DNA of 64,000 nucleotides from Agarivorans gilvus. Its GTDB lineage: Bacteria; Pseudomonadota; Gammaproteobacteria; Enterobacterales; Celerinatantimonadaceae. Positions 1-8,656 of the stretch are shown here, one piece after another. The stretch lies in the NCBI RefSeq assembly GCF_001420915.1, contig NZ_CP013021.1:3089001-3153000 (forward strand), in the 5' to 3' direction. Both the position numbers and the translations under genes were made by a program. Every line of letters starts with the position of its first letter. Positions within the stretch are counted from its first letter, which is position 1. Under the pieces are notes generated by a model that saw nothing but the letters and a program-made list of their open reading frames with translations, did not search any database and was not told where the DNA came from.

Positions 1-414
1 AGCGGTGGATGGATTATGGTGGGATTCTAGTGCTCGGATCCCGCAAAAGTATTTGGTGCTTAAACGTAATTACAATGTAACCCCAATTCAAACGCCTTTG
101 GTGATTGATAGCCATAAGATGGCTGAGCAGAATTACGCTTTATTGGCGAACTTTGTTCCGCCGCAGCTTGAGCCCTTAACCATACCTTTACCAGTGGGTG
201 ACTATGGGGTTAACGTCAGTTTAATTTCGCGTTTCACCATGTAAGTCGATGAGAAGTACCGCGAGTCCTTTGCCCATATTCCCGAGCGCTATTATCCCAA
301 CTTTGAGTTAGACAGTGTTAATTCGGACACAGTGCCCAATACGACAAGGCCTTTGATCAGCAATAATATGCTGATTATCTAGTCGAACGTGAGGCGAAGC
401 AGCAAGCTAAGTAG
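1..414 (+). pseudogene. Decayed 3' end of an unrecognised gene
   Basis: The frame is open from the left edge, so the start lies outside the window. It stops at TAA 242-244, but the same frame continues with protein-like sequence (VDEKYRESFAHIPERYYPNF) up to about 340. It then resumes one frame earlier as YDKAFDQQ, another TAA at 364-366, and YADYLVEREAKQQAK ending at TAG 412-414. Adding one C to the CCC run at 335-337 joins the two frames as DTVPQYDKAF. Both internal TAA codons would be CAA (Gln) after one transition. I do not recognise the family; no signal peptide or transmembrane segment is visible in this part. The lesions suggest a pseudogene, though one of them may be a sequencing indel. 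Confidence 0.55.
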
Positions 415-422
415 TCGACTTA

Positions 423-450
423 ACTAGGCCTGCCAATCTGCAGGCCTAGT
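423..450. terminator. Perfect hairpin between converging genes
   Basis: ACTAGGCCTGC (423-433) and GCAGGCCTAGT (440-450) are perfect inverted repeats around a 6-nt loop. The hairpin lies between the decayed plus-strand gene and the 3' end of codA on the minus strand, where a bidirectional terminator would be expected. Neither side has a long T tract, so termination strength is uncertain. Confidence 0.5.
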
Positions 451-471
451 GATTTAAAGCGCTAAGGCGGG

Positions 472-1725
472 CTAGCTTAAGTGAGTGGTTTTCAGCAAAC
501 TAGCGGGCTGGCGCTGTACCAGTATTTCCCCTTGGCGCACCGAATATAGCACTTCCCCCTGTTGCTGAATCACCGCTAAGTCGTCGCAGCCCTGCAAAAT
601 GATGAAATTGGCCGGTTTTCCCTCTTCGATACCATATTGCTGCTCTACTTGCAGGGTTTTGGCGCCGTTGATGGTGATTAAGTCCAGAGCGGTGGACAAG
701 TCGCGATAACCCATCATGTGACAAATATGAAGGCCAGCATCGAGCACGCGAAGTAGCTTACCATTGCCGAGGGTATACCAAGGATCTTGGATCGAGTCTT
801 GAGCAAAACAAACGTTCATGCCAGCTTCGCGTAACTCTTTGACGCGAGTGATGCCGCGACGCTTGGGATAAGTATCGAAGCGCCCTTGCAGGTGAATACT
901 TTCGGTGGGGCAAGAAACAAAGTTAATTTTAGACTTTTTTAGTAGCCGGAATAACTTAGAGCAATAGGCATTGTTGTAAGAATGCATCGCTGTGGTGTGG
1001 CTGGCGGTGACGCGCTCGCCCATGCCTTGCTCTAAAGCAGCGGTGGCGAGCACTTCCAAGAAACGTGAGGCCTCATCATCAATTTCATCACAGTGTACAT
1101 CTACCAACAGCCCATGTTGTTTGGCTAAAGCCACTACCCAGTGCATCGACTCCACGCCATATTCACGGGTAAATTCGAAGTGGGGAATGCCGCCAATCAC
1201 ATCGGCTCCATGCTCAATTGCTTGCTCCATTAGCTGTTTGCCATTAGGAAAAGAGCAGATCCCTTCTTGAGGAAAAGCCACAATTTGTAGCTCAATCACC
1301 TTAGAGAGTTTTTCTTTTAAACCGGCAATGGTTTTCAGTGCCGTTAGTGACGGATCGGTAACATCCACGTGAGTTCGAATATATTGCACGCCATTTTCTA
1401 CTAATAGCTGCACCGTTTTTAACACCCGCTGTTCAATGTCTTCGGCGGTGAGCTGGGGTTTGCGTTCACTCCAGCGCTCAATTCCTTCAAACAAGGTGCC
1501 GCTTTGGTTCCACTTAGGCTGACCGGCGGTGAGGACCGCATCTAAATGGATGTGCGGCTCGACAAAAGGCGCGCAAACTAAGTTGCCTTGTGCGTCTATT
1601 TCCGATGCGTTCAGCGATGGGCTTAGCGTGGCGCTTTGCGGCTCAATGGCGGTAAATACGCCTTGCTCAACATGTATGCTGTATAACGAAGTTTGGCCAC
1701 GCAGGCGAGCGTTAATGATGTTCAT
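472..1725 (-). CDS. codA: Cytosine deaminase (amidohydrolase family)
   Basis: Deaminates cytosine to uracil in pyrimidine salvage; cytosolic metal enzyme. The 417-residue protein aligns along its length with E. coli CodA (427 aa). Metal and catalytic residues are visible: H58 and H60 in EPHIH, H211 and E214 in DVHCDEIDDE, H243 in TASHTTAMH, and D310. The residue equivalent to E. coli D314, which helps set substrate preference, is serine here (FAQDSIQDPW). The loop before IHLQGRFDTYPKRRG also differs (SCPTES). The enzyme could therefore act on a related base such as isoguanine, a known side activity of the family. It lies 8 nt downstream of a PucR-type regulator and shares its strand with the permease, so the three genes probably form one operon. 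Confidence 0.9.
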   Translation of the reverse strand: MNIINARLRGQTSLYSIHVEQGVFTAIEPQSATLSPSLNASEIDAQGNLVCAPFVEPHIHLDAVLTAGQPKWNQSGTLFEGIERWSERKPQLTAEDIEQRVLKTVQLLVENGVQYIRTHVDVTDPSLTALKTIAGLKEKLSKVIELQIVAFPQEGICSFPNGKQLMEQAIEHGADVIGGIPHFEFTREYGVESMHWVVALAKQHGLLVDVHCDEIDDEASRFLEVLATAALEQGMGERVTASHTTAMHSYNNAYCSKLFRLLKKSKINFVSCPTESIHLQGRFDTYPKRRGITRVKELREAGMNVCFAQDSIQDPWYTLGNGKLLRVLDAGLHICHMMGYRDLSTALDLITINGAKTLQVEQQYGIEEGKPANFIILQGCDDLAVIQQQGEVLYSVRQGEILVQRQPASLLKTTHLS

Positions 1726-1733
1726 AATTATCC

Positions 1734-2915
1734 TTATTCTTTAGTTGCTTGGCGCTGAATAGCCAAAGGCTCCATCAACAAAGCATTTTGTAGCTCTAAA
1801 CGTTGCTGAGCATGATTGAGCTGACAAGCGGTCAGCGCTTGCAGTTTGTTTAAGCGGTGATTCAGGGTATTACGGTGAATGTTGAGCTCTTTAGCGGTTT
1901 GCCGCAGTGACCCTAAGTTGTCGAAATAACAGCGTAGAGTATGTTTTAGCTGGCTCATGGCAGGTTGTGAATTGCCAAACAAGGGGCCCAACCTGAGCCG
2001 ACAAAACTCCACCAGAAGTTGGCTGTCTTCTACCGCGGCAAATACCCGACTAATGCCTAAATCGAGATAGTGCACAATGGCACTATGCTGTTGCAGTTGG
2101 GCGAATTCGGCTGCTTGCTTAGCCTGTTGGGCGGCTTGCCCTAGCTGTAACCAGCCGCTTAAGCTGGCACTAATGCCTAAATTGAAGTTAAGCTGTTGTT
2201 GGTGCAAATGGCGCTTCAGCCCAAGCCAATGACTGCGCTGTTGTTCAATGGAATCTTGCGCAGTTAAGGGGAGCAACAAATACCAACCATGATGATACTC
2301 AAGCGGAGGGTAGGGGCTGTGCACATGATTTAGCCACTGCTTTAGCTGAAAAAGCCAGACGCTAAGATTGATGTCTTCATCTTGTTGCGGCTGGAGCAGG
2401 GCTACGCCCATCGCTTGATTTAAATTTATACCTAATTCTTGCCCTCGTTGTTGTGATAGCGATGACAGGGGTTTAGGGCTGCCTAGCACATCACTTACAA
2501 AGTGTTGCAGTGAGTGGCTAGAGAGATTGTCTTGAATTAAGGCGTTACAAATTAACTCGGTGACCTTTACCATGGGCAGCGAATAAGGCTGCTCTAAAAT
2601 GGCAAAGTGTTTGCTGCGCGCGTAATCCAGCACTCCGGCGGGTATGTGGTCAATAAACTCCGAGTCGGTGAGGATCACGATACCGGCAGCTGATTTTTCC
2701 AAGGCTTCATCAATCAGCTGGCAGTATTCTTGTTCGCTGCGTTGTAAGTTAATGCCGGTGACAAACACCAGTTCGCCACCAACTAACCAAGGGGCTAGTT
2801 CGCGATTCTCCGCCAGATAAGGCCAGCGAATCGCTTGTTGTGAATGTTCGCCGGTGAGCAGCTTGATGCTGCCTAAACCGGCAATTAAAGGAATGTCACG
2901 AGCGCGTAAAGCCAA
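1734..2915 (-). CDS. PucR-family transcriptional regulator
   Basis: A 393-residue protein with the PucR layout. The N-terminal purine-catabolism-regulator domain (about 5-125) contains ELVFVTGINL and GIVILTDSEF. A middle GGDEF-like/CdaR region follows, and a C-terminal helix-turn-helix of the HTH_30 type (about 335-380) contains GSLRQTAKELNIHRNTLNHRL. Members of this family respond to purines and related nitrogen compounds. Its position between the cytosine permease and codA suggests that it controls these two genes in response to a nucleobase; this is inference from context. The gap to codA is 8 nt and to the permease stop 8 nt, so it is probably cotranscribed. Confidence 0.85.
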   Translation of the reverse strand: MALRARDIPLIAGLGSIKLLTGEHSQQAIRWPYLAENRELAPWLVGGELVFVTGINLQRSEQEYCQLIDEALEKSAAGIVILTDSEFIDHIPAGVLDYARSKHFAILEQPYSLPMVKVTELICNALIQDNLSSHSLQHFVSDVLGSPKPLSSLSQQRGQELGINLNQAMGVALLQPQQDEDINLSVWLFQLKQWLNHVHSPYPPLEYHHGWYLLLPLTAQDSIEQQRSHWLGLKRHLHQQQLNFNLGISASLSGWLQLGQAAQQAKQAAEFAQLQQHSAIVHYLDLGISRVFAAVEDSQLLVEFCRLRLGPLFGNSQPAMSQLKHTLRCYFDNLGSLRQTAKELNIHRNTLNHRLNKLQALTACQLNHAQQRLELQNALLMEPLAIQRQATKE

Positions 2916-2923
2916 GTTCGCTC

Positions 2924-4182
2924 CTAGCTAGCTGAGGGTTTGGCCACCGGTTGAGCTGAACGGATGTATAGCAATAGCGCATAAACACTGGCTGATACAA
3001 CAATCCCCACTAACGGTGCAATCCAAGGTGAGAAATAAGCAGCAGCAGAACCCACGGCATAAGCGCTCAAACCACAGGCATCAAAGGCTGGTAGTTTGAT
3101 CTTATCTAAACTGGGTGGGTTGCTGCGATGTTTAAACCAAAAGTCAGCCATGATGATGGCGCCAATTGGCGGAATAAAGGTGCCGAGTAAAATTAGGAAG
3201 GGGATCAGCATGTTATACATACCAAACACGGCTAATACCGTACCAATGGCCGCCCCACAACGGTAATGGTGCGTCGTTTGTCGGTGCGTAATAGGTTACA
3301 GCCAGCGGCGGCAAAGTTGTAAATGGTATTGTCTTGGGTGGTCCAGATATTGGCAAATAACATCAGTACCGCAATCAGTATGAAGCCCTGAGCAACCAGT
3401 ACATCAACGATGTCGGCTTGTTGATAAATCATCGCGCCGAAGGCTCCCACAAACACCATTAAACCGTTGCCAATAAAGAAGGCCAATAAGGTGGTCACTA
3501 CCGCAATTCGTCCGCTTTTGGCAAAGCGGCTCCAGTTGGTGGCTTGAGTACCACCACTTACGAAGGTGCCAAATACCATGGTGATGGCAGCTGCGAAGGG
3601 CATGCTGTCAGTTGGCGAGATGTTGCTTAGCTGCGCTAAACCGCCGATGTCGATGCTGCCTTGGTAAATCGAAATACCAATAAACGCTAACATGGCGGGC
3701 ACCGATATTTTAGATAGTAGCGCTAGGGCCTGATAACCGATGAAGGCGGTAATGCAAAAGCCGAAGCCGAATACGATCATCAGTGGAGTGGTATAAGCTT
3801 CGGGTAATTCTAATAACTTAACTAAAATAATGGCGATGGTTGCCGTGCCCCAGGCATACCAGCCAATTTGGGTGAAGCCCAATACAAAATCGGCCAACTT
3901 ACTGCCTTGTTCACCGAAGCAATAACGCCCCAACAAGACCGAATTTAAACCGGTTTTATAGGCCACATAGGCAAGGCCAGCGGCGTAGCTGCCGAGTAAT
4001 AGGTTACCAATTAAGATGATCCAGAGTAGCTCGCCAAAGCTAAAGGATGTGCCCAGTGTGCCACCGGCCCACATGGTAGAGGTGAAAAAGGTAAAACCTA
4101 ACAGAACAAAAGCGGTAGACCAAAATCCTTTGCGGGCGCTTTGTGGCACCGCCGAAAGGGGATAATCATTGGTTTGGCTCAT
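2924..4182 (-). pseudogene. codB: Cytosine permease, split by a frameshift
   Basis: Imports cytosine across the inner membrane (NCS1 family, about 12 transmembrane helices). The first part (4182 down to about 3257) is highly CodB-like through NIWTTQDNTIYNF, then runs into unrelated RPLVRY and a stop. The remainder continues in another frame as GMYNMLIPFLILLGTFIPP to SPWIAPLVG near the end. Adding one G to the GGGG run of the coding strand (plus-strand CCCC 3253-3256) restores VVGAAIGTVLAVFGMYN and gives 419 residues, exactly the length of E. coli CodB. Either a real null mutation or a sequencing homopolymer error; everything else looks under coding constraint. Promoter-proximal gene of the codB-pucR-codA set. 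Confidence 0.85.
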
Positions 4183-4486
4183 AGTGTTAACTCCATTTAG
4201 TTACGGCGACAAGCGAAACTGCGAGTTGTCACACCGTGTGATGTTAAAATCCTAGTTCTAACCCTCCAAATCCTATGCCAATGTTGCGCCTTCTTTCGAC
4301 TCAGTAAACTTGTGCAGCGGGTGATTTTTGCTCAGCTAAAAATGTACCACTTGCACAGTGTAAATGAAATCAACGCGATCGTTGCTCTGCTTAGCCAAAA
4401 TTGGGAAAAAAGCTGCACTAGATTGGCGCGCTCTTGCTAAGCAATGGGGCGTAACTAGCCTGTTCAAGGCCTAACAAAAGGGAACG
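4183..4486. other. Intergenic region upstream of codB
   Basis: This 304-bp gap holds the presumed promoter of the minus-strand codB operon and the downstream end of the fetB transcript. I see an 11-bp CACACCGTGTG element near 4230 and a small dyad CAACG-CGAT-CGTTG at 4371-4384, either of which could be an operator. No coding potential and no confident riboswitch fold was recognised. Confidence 0.4.
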
Positions 4487-5284
4487 TTAGGAAGCTATTT
4501 TACTGTGGCTAGTTGCTATGCGCACTAAACCGGAAGGGCTAATAGCCAAGCGAACGCATAAGCTGAGAGTACAAGCCAGTGACAAGCTCAGCATCACCAG
4601 AATAGCGATTAAAATCAGTATTTGGTATTTCACTGCGATTAGGGGATCGCTACCGCCAAGAATTTGCCCGGTCATCATGCCGGGCAGGGTTACCAGCCCC
4701 ATGGTACTCATTGATGCAAGCAAGGGAGCCAGTGCTTGCTGCATGGCCGATTGCACAAAGCTTTCGGTGGCTTGTTGACGGTTTGCTCCCAGCGCTAGGT
4801 AGCCATAGTATTCGGTTTGCTTTTCACTGAGTGCGTTAAATAAGCGTTGCAGGGCGACGATATTTCCACTGAGGCTATTGCCTAGCAGCATGCCCGCCAG
4901 TGGAATTAGGTACTGGGTTTGGTACCAAGGCTGCAGCTGTAGTAAACCCAATAGCAAGATTAGCAATACTGGGCTTAAACCTACTACTAAGCCCGCCAAT
5001 ACGGGCAGTAATAACACTTTTTGTGGCAACTTGGCCTTGCCGACAATGGCGCTAGCTCCAACCAGTAACATTAAGGCCAGCCAGCCTAGATTGAGCCAAA
5101 GATTATTGAGTTCAAAGAGGTATTGTAAGTACAAACCCAGCAAACTGAGTTGTACCAGCATCCGTAGTAAGCTGCCAATTAAGTCCTTACCCAGAGCTAA
5201 CTTGAAGTAGCGGTTTAAGCCTAGCGGCACTATTAGTATCAGAGAAAAGCCAGCCAAGGCCAGCCAGCTAATGTCGACGCTCAT
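4487..5284 (-). CDS. fetB: FetB-like ABC transporter permease, without adjacent ATPase
   Basis: A 265-residue, very hydrophobic protein with about seven membrane segments. It matches the FetB/UPF0014 family: a central motif LIPLAGMLLGNSLSGN, then a cytoplasmic stretch ALGANRQQA and TLPGMMTGQILGGSDP. In E. coli FetA (ATPase) and FetB form an iron exporter that helps resist oxidative stress. Here no ATPase gene precedes fetB; the next gene upstream is a diguanylate cyclase 82 bp away. The ATPase may be encoded elsewhere or lost. Family assignment is firm; the substrate is inferred from the family only. Confidence 0.8.
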   Translation of the reverse strand: MSVDISWLALAGFSLILIVPLGLNRYFKLALGKDLIGSLLRMLVQLSLLGLYLQYLFELNNLWLNLGWLALMLLVGASAIVGKAKLPQKVLLLPVLAGLVVGLSPVLLILLLGLLQLQPWYQTQYLIPLAGMLLGNSLSGNIVALQRLFNALSEKQTEYYGYLALGANRQQATESFVQSAMQQALAPLLASMSTMGLVTLPGMMTGQILGGSDPLIAVKYQILILIAILVMLSLSLACTLSLCVRLAISPSGLVRIATSHSKIAS

Positions 5285-5366
5285 GTCTGAAGGCCCTCGG
5301 CGAAGAGAATGGGTTGCGGTGGCTCGCCACCATATACTAGCCTGAGCACACCGCCGAGTATAGCCC

Positions 5367-6491
5367 TTAGCCTACTTGTTGTTGGCTTGAGCTTTGATAC
5401 ACTCGGACACAGTTTTTACCGTCGGCTTTGGCTTGATAAACCGCTTTGTCGGCGGCTTTGATCAGCATCTCATGATGCTCCATGCTCTTATCTAGTGAGG
5501 CGATACCAATGCTCACACTGACCGAGTATTTGCTGTTGTTGAGCGGCATTTGGCTGATCCGTTCGCGTAATGAGTGGCCTAATTGATGGGCGTCTTGCAA
5601 GTTGGTATTAGGGCAGATTAACAGAAACTCGTCTCCTCCTAAGCGGGCCACCACATCGTCGTTTCGTACCGATTCTCGTAGGGCTCTCGCTAGTAACATT
5701 AATACTGCGTCACCTGCATCATGGCCATTGTTGTCATTGATTTGCTTGAAGTGGTCGGCATCTATCATCATGCAAGATAAAGGTTGCTGCAGTTGCGCGG
5801 CTTGTGTCCATAACTCCTTTAACTGCAGCATGGCGTGACGTCGATTGGGTAAGCCGGTGAGTACGTCGGTATGGGCTAAGGATTGTAAATGCCGGTTGGT
5901 TTTCTGCAAGGCTAGGGTGCGCTCTTGAACCTTCTTTTCCAGATTCTGGTTGAGCTCAACCAGTTCGTGGTTGCGAATGCTCACCTGATGGAACAGCCCG
6001 CGTAAGGCGCCAATTAAGGGTTCGGTAGCTAAGTCATTCGGTTGCTCACTGGCCTCATAAGCTTGGGCTGCTGAGTGGCCTTGTTGAATGGCTTGCAATT
6101 GCTTAGCCAGCACTTGGTCGATGCCCAAAATGTGGTAAGCCAACCACTGAATTAAGTAATCTAGTAGGTTTTTAACCTGTTGATATTTTACTGATTGGTC
6201 GAGTTGATTTAACTTGGATATTTCATTTAAAAACTCATGGTGGGCTTGCACATGCGGCTTAAGGTGGCGAATATCGACTTGATGTTGCGCCATTAACTGC
6301 TCTTCGGTTTGAAAGTGCTCTTTTACGTAAGTATGCAATTCGATGTTGAGCGCTTTTAGTTCGCTGCTTGAGGTTTGGTTTTCAGTGAGTAGCCGACCGA
6401 TTTTGTTAATTAAGTTGATTAGCTGGCGATGCTGCTGGTCGACTTGAGTGATGCCTGTCTCAAAATCTGCAGTCCAACGAAATGATTCCAT
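5367..6491 (-). CDS. Hemerythrin-GGDEF diguanylate cyclase
   Basis: Predicted to make cyclic di-GMP under control of an oxygen- or redox-sensing di-iron domain. Residues 1-135 are a bacteriohemerythrin with the ligand pattern H21, HFQTE (H59/E63), HVQAH (H80/H84) and HILGID (H120/D125). A coiled coil of about 170-205 links it to a GGDEF domain. The active site is GGDEF at 285-289, with an intact inhibitory I-site RNDD at 276-279, so product inhibition is likely. No transmembrane helix, so it is cytosolic. Proteins of this layout include the Vibrio cholerae protein shown to have O2-dependent cyclase activity. A single gene with its own upstream region; c-di-GMP could feed into the exopolysaccharide locus in this window (inference). 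Confidence 0.9.
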   Translation of the reverse strand: MESFRWTADFETGITQVDQQHRQLINLINKIGRLLTENQTSSSELKALNIELHTYVKEHFQTEEQLMAQHQVDIRHLKPHVQAHHEFLNEISKLNQLDQSVKYQQVKNLLDYLIQWLAYHILGIDQVLAKQLQAIQQGHSAAQAYEASEQPNDLATEPLIGALRGLFHQVSIRNHELVELNQNLEKKVQERTLALQKTNRHLQSLAHTDVLTGLPNRRHAMLQLKELWTQAAQLQQPLSCMMIDADHFKQINDNNGHDAGDAVLMLLARALRESVRNDDVVARLGGDEFLLICPNTNLQDAHQLGHSLRERISQMPLNNSKYSVSVSIGIASLDKSMEHHEMLIKAADKAVYQAKADGKNCVRVYQSSSQQQVG

Positions 6492-6784
6492 AGTGTGTTA
6501 TATCCAGCTTACCATAAGACAAAAATTTCCATATTTAGCGATATCTATCGCAGTTATCGCTCAGCCTAGCTAGAAACCAATAGGGCTGTATCAATCTACA
6601 TCAAATAAAGCTCATTTTAGAAGCTAAATTGTATAAAATTCACTCTATCATAGTGAAGATAAAAATTATCCATAATGATGATTTATAAACGAGTAAAGAA
6701 TGGCTGTTTCGGAGCGGGCTTTGGCGTATTCTTTATCGCAGGTATCTAACGATAAAAACTATTTCTAGCTTCAAAGAGGTGAAC

Positions 6785-7420
6785 GTGGAACAAAATTTAA
6801 GCCTTGAACAACTGCGAGTGATAGGAGCCCTATTAGAAAAGGAAACTACCACTCCAGATCAGTACCCCTTGTCGCTCAATGCGCTGACTTTAGCCTGTAA
6901 TCAAAAAAGCAATCGAGAACCAGTCATGGCCTTAAGCGAAGCCGAGGTACAAGATGTTTTGCAGCAATTGCAAAATCTGCGTTTGGTTACCGAAGCGCCG
7001 ATGTCGGGGCGAGTAGTGCGTTACCAGCATCGTTTTTGTAATACCCCGTTTGGTGGTTTACAACTGAGTGAGCAGCAGCGAGCGATTATTTGTTTATTGT
7101 TTTTACGTGGCCCGCAAACGCCGGGAGAGTTGCGTACCCGTAGCCAGCGTTTAGCTAACTTCGCCAGCGTTCAGCAAGTGGAGCAAAGCTTGAACGAGTT
7201 GGCCAACCATGCAACTGGAGCTTTGGTGGTAAAACTCGAGCGCGAGCCGGGTAAGCGTGAGTCGCGTTATGCACATTTGTTTTCTGCAGAGCAGCCACTA
7301 ACAGTAGCGAGCGAGGTGCCGGTAAGCCCTGTAACTGAGGCCGATTTACAGGCGCAAATTGACCAGTTAAGGGCTGAGTTGGTGGCGCTGACTCAGCGGG
7401 TACAGGACTTGGAATCTTAA
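6785..7420 (+). CDS. yceH: YceH family protein (DUF480/UPF0502)
   Basis: A 211-residue protein of the YceH family, found across Proteobacteria, which folds as tandem winged-helix domains. Typical family motifs are visible: LEKETTTPDQYPLSLN near the N-terminus, CNQKSNREPVM, and LRGPQTPGELRTRS in the second domain. A short C-terminal coiled coil (about 180-211) ends the protein. The start chosen is GTG 6785, because AAAGAGG lies 5 nt upstream; the earlier in-frame GTG at 6779 overlaps that Shine-Dalgarno. The molecular role is not established. Confidence 0.85.
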   Translation: MEQNLSLEQLRVIGALLEKETTTPDQYPLSLNALTLACNQKSNREPVMALSEAEVQDVLQQLQNLRLVTEAPMSGRVVRYQHRFCNTPFGGLQLSEQQRAIICLLFLRGPQTPGELRTRSQRLANFASVQQVEQSLNELANHATGALVVKLEREPGKRESRYAHLFSAEQPLTVASEVPVSPVTEADLQAQIDQLRAELVALTQRVQDLES

Positions 7421-7482
7421 TCGGGCTGGCTAAAGCTGGCTTAAGTATTGGCTCTGCGGGTGTAAGGCTTAGACGGTTAAAT

Positions 7483-7502
7483 GGGCTAGCTAAGGCTAGC
7501 CC
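7483..7502. terminator. Hairpin between yceH and yiaV
   Basis: GGGCTAGC, loop TAAG, GCTAGCCC: a perfect 8-bp stem between converging genes. No T tract on either side, so a weak bidirectional terminator at best. Confidence 0.4.
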
Positions 7503-7513
7503 GTAGTGATGGC

Positions 7514-8656
7514 TTAATGGAAGGGGAAGATGTAGTTCAGCCAACCTTGCATTCTGAGTAAGACTTTACGCATCACCGAGAGGTGATGGAAGTGCTCGGT
7601 ATAAATGGCCACTTGGCCACTGACTCCCATGGGAAAGTTAAATTCGTCAAAACGCGGTTCTGGGTCAATCAGTACTAGGCTGCGACTGTGTTTAAAAAAT
7701 ACCTCCGCGCCCAGTAGCCGGCCGTTAGCTTGAAATTCACCCTCGGCAATGGCTGGCAGCACTTGGCGCACCTTGCCTTTAAATACCATGCCCGGTTTGG
7801 CGTCGACTATAAACTCAGCAGGGTCGCCTTCTTTTAAGCGGTTGATAGAGTTTTCCCAAAAGGCACCCACAAACAGTGACTGCTCTTTGGGAATGAAGGT
7901 CATCACCGGACGCAGTGGCATCGGTACGGCTACCATGCCCACCCGTAAGCCTAGTTGTGTAACATAACCGTCGGTGGGAGCGCGAACAACGGTTTGCTCT
8001 AAGTCAAATAGGGCTTTGTCTAGTTGGCCGAGTAAGCTGGCAACAGTGGTATTTACGCCGTCAATTTGTGACTCATAGGCCATTCTGGCATTGCTCTCGT
8101 TGGCCTGAGCTACCTGCAATCTAGCCTCAGCACTCAAATAAGCTTGTTGTCTGTTTTCTACTTCTAAGTCGCTAAAGGGGCTATTGGCACCGCCTTTTCT
8201 GCGGCCTTCTGCGTAGCGTTGATAGACTTTTTGGCTGCGGTCTCGTTCGGCTTTCGCCGCATTGGTGGCCGCTTGAGCGCTGTTGAATTGTGCCAGTAGC
8301 TGAGGAACCAGTTGCTCAGCGGCGGCCAGTTCGGCGCGGCGCTGGTCGACTACCGCTTGAAAGGGTTCTGGGTCTAATTTAAATAATACATCACCTTGTT
8401 TTAATAGCTGATTAGCTTGAACCGGCACCTCAATTACTTTACCTCGTACTACAGGCATAATTGGTACCGAGGTATAAATTTGCCGACCATGGGCAGTGTA
8501 GGGGTGGTTGTAGTTCATTAAAATAATCAATGCCCCAACAATGATTACGCCTCCAAGTACGGCGGTTGGCACGGTCCACTTGGTGAGTGGGATATTAAAT
8601 ATTTTAAAGATAGCGATACAAACACTGGCGTAGCTAAGAATCAGTAATAAATCCAC
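7514..8656 (-). CDS. yiaV: HlyD-type membrane fusion protein (YiaV-like)
   Basis: A 380-residue inner-membrane-anchored periplasmic adaptor. Two N-terminal membrane segments (about 3-20 and 30-48) precede a HlyD/biotinyl-lipoyl-like domain with the hallmark VIEVPVQANQLLKQGDVLF. A long coiled-coil hairpin (about 105-210) follows, then the return half with VRAPTDGYV. Length and neighbour match E. coli YiaV. It starts at a GTG that shares one base with the yiaW stop (TAGTG), indicating translational coupling. No inner-membrane pump or outer-membrane factor is encoded next to it, so its partner and cargo are unknown. Confidence 0.8.
   Translation of the reverse strand: MDLLLILSYASVCIAIFKIFNIPLTKWTVPTAVLGGVIIVGALIILMNYNHPYTAHGRQIYTSVPIMPVVRGKVIEVPVQANQLLKQGDVLFKLDPEPFQAVVDQRRAELAAAEQLVPQLLAQFNSAQAATNAAKAERDRSQKVYQRYAEGRRKGGANSPFSDLEVENRQQAYLSAEARLQVAQANESNARMAYESQIDGVNTTVASLLGQLDKALFDLEQTVVRAPTDGYVTQLGLRVGMVAVPMPLRPVMTFIPKEQSLFVGAFWENSINRLKEGDPAEFIVDAKPGMVFKGKVRQVLPAIAEGEFQANGRLLGAEVFFKHSRSLVLIDPEPRFDEFNFPMGVSGQVAIYTEHFHHLSVMRKVLLRMQGWLNYIFPFH

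Noticed and set aside
5285..5366. Short open frame ending across the fetB start (ends LFAEGLQT)
   Set aside because: Only about 28 codons and it does not resemble the C-terminus of FetA; not enough to call a remnant.
6675..6749. Small reading frame (24 codons, starts MMIYKRVKNG) upstream of yceH
   Set aside because: No Shine-Dalgarno and no recognisable product; open by chance as far as I can tell.
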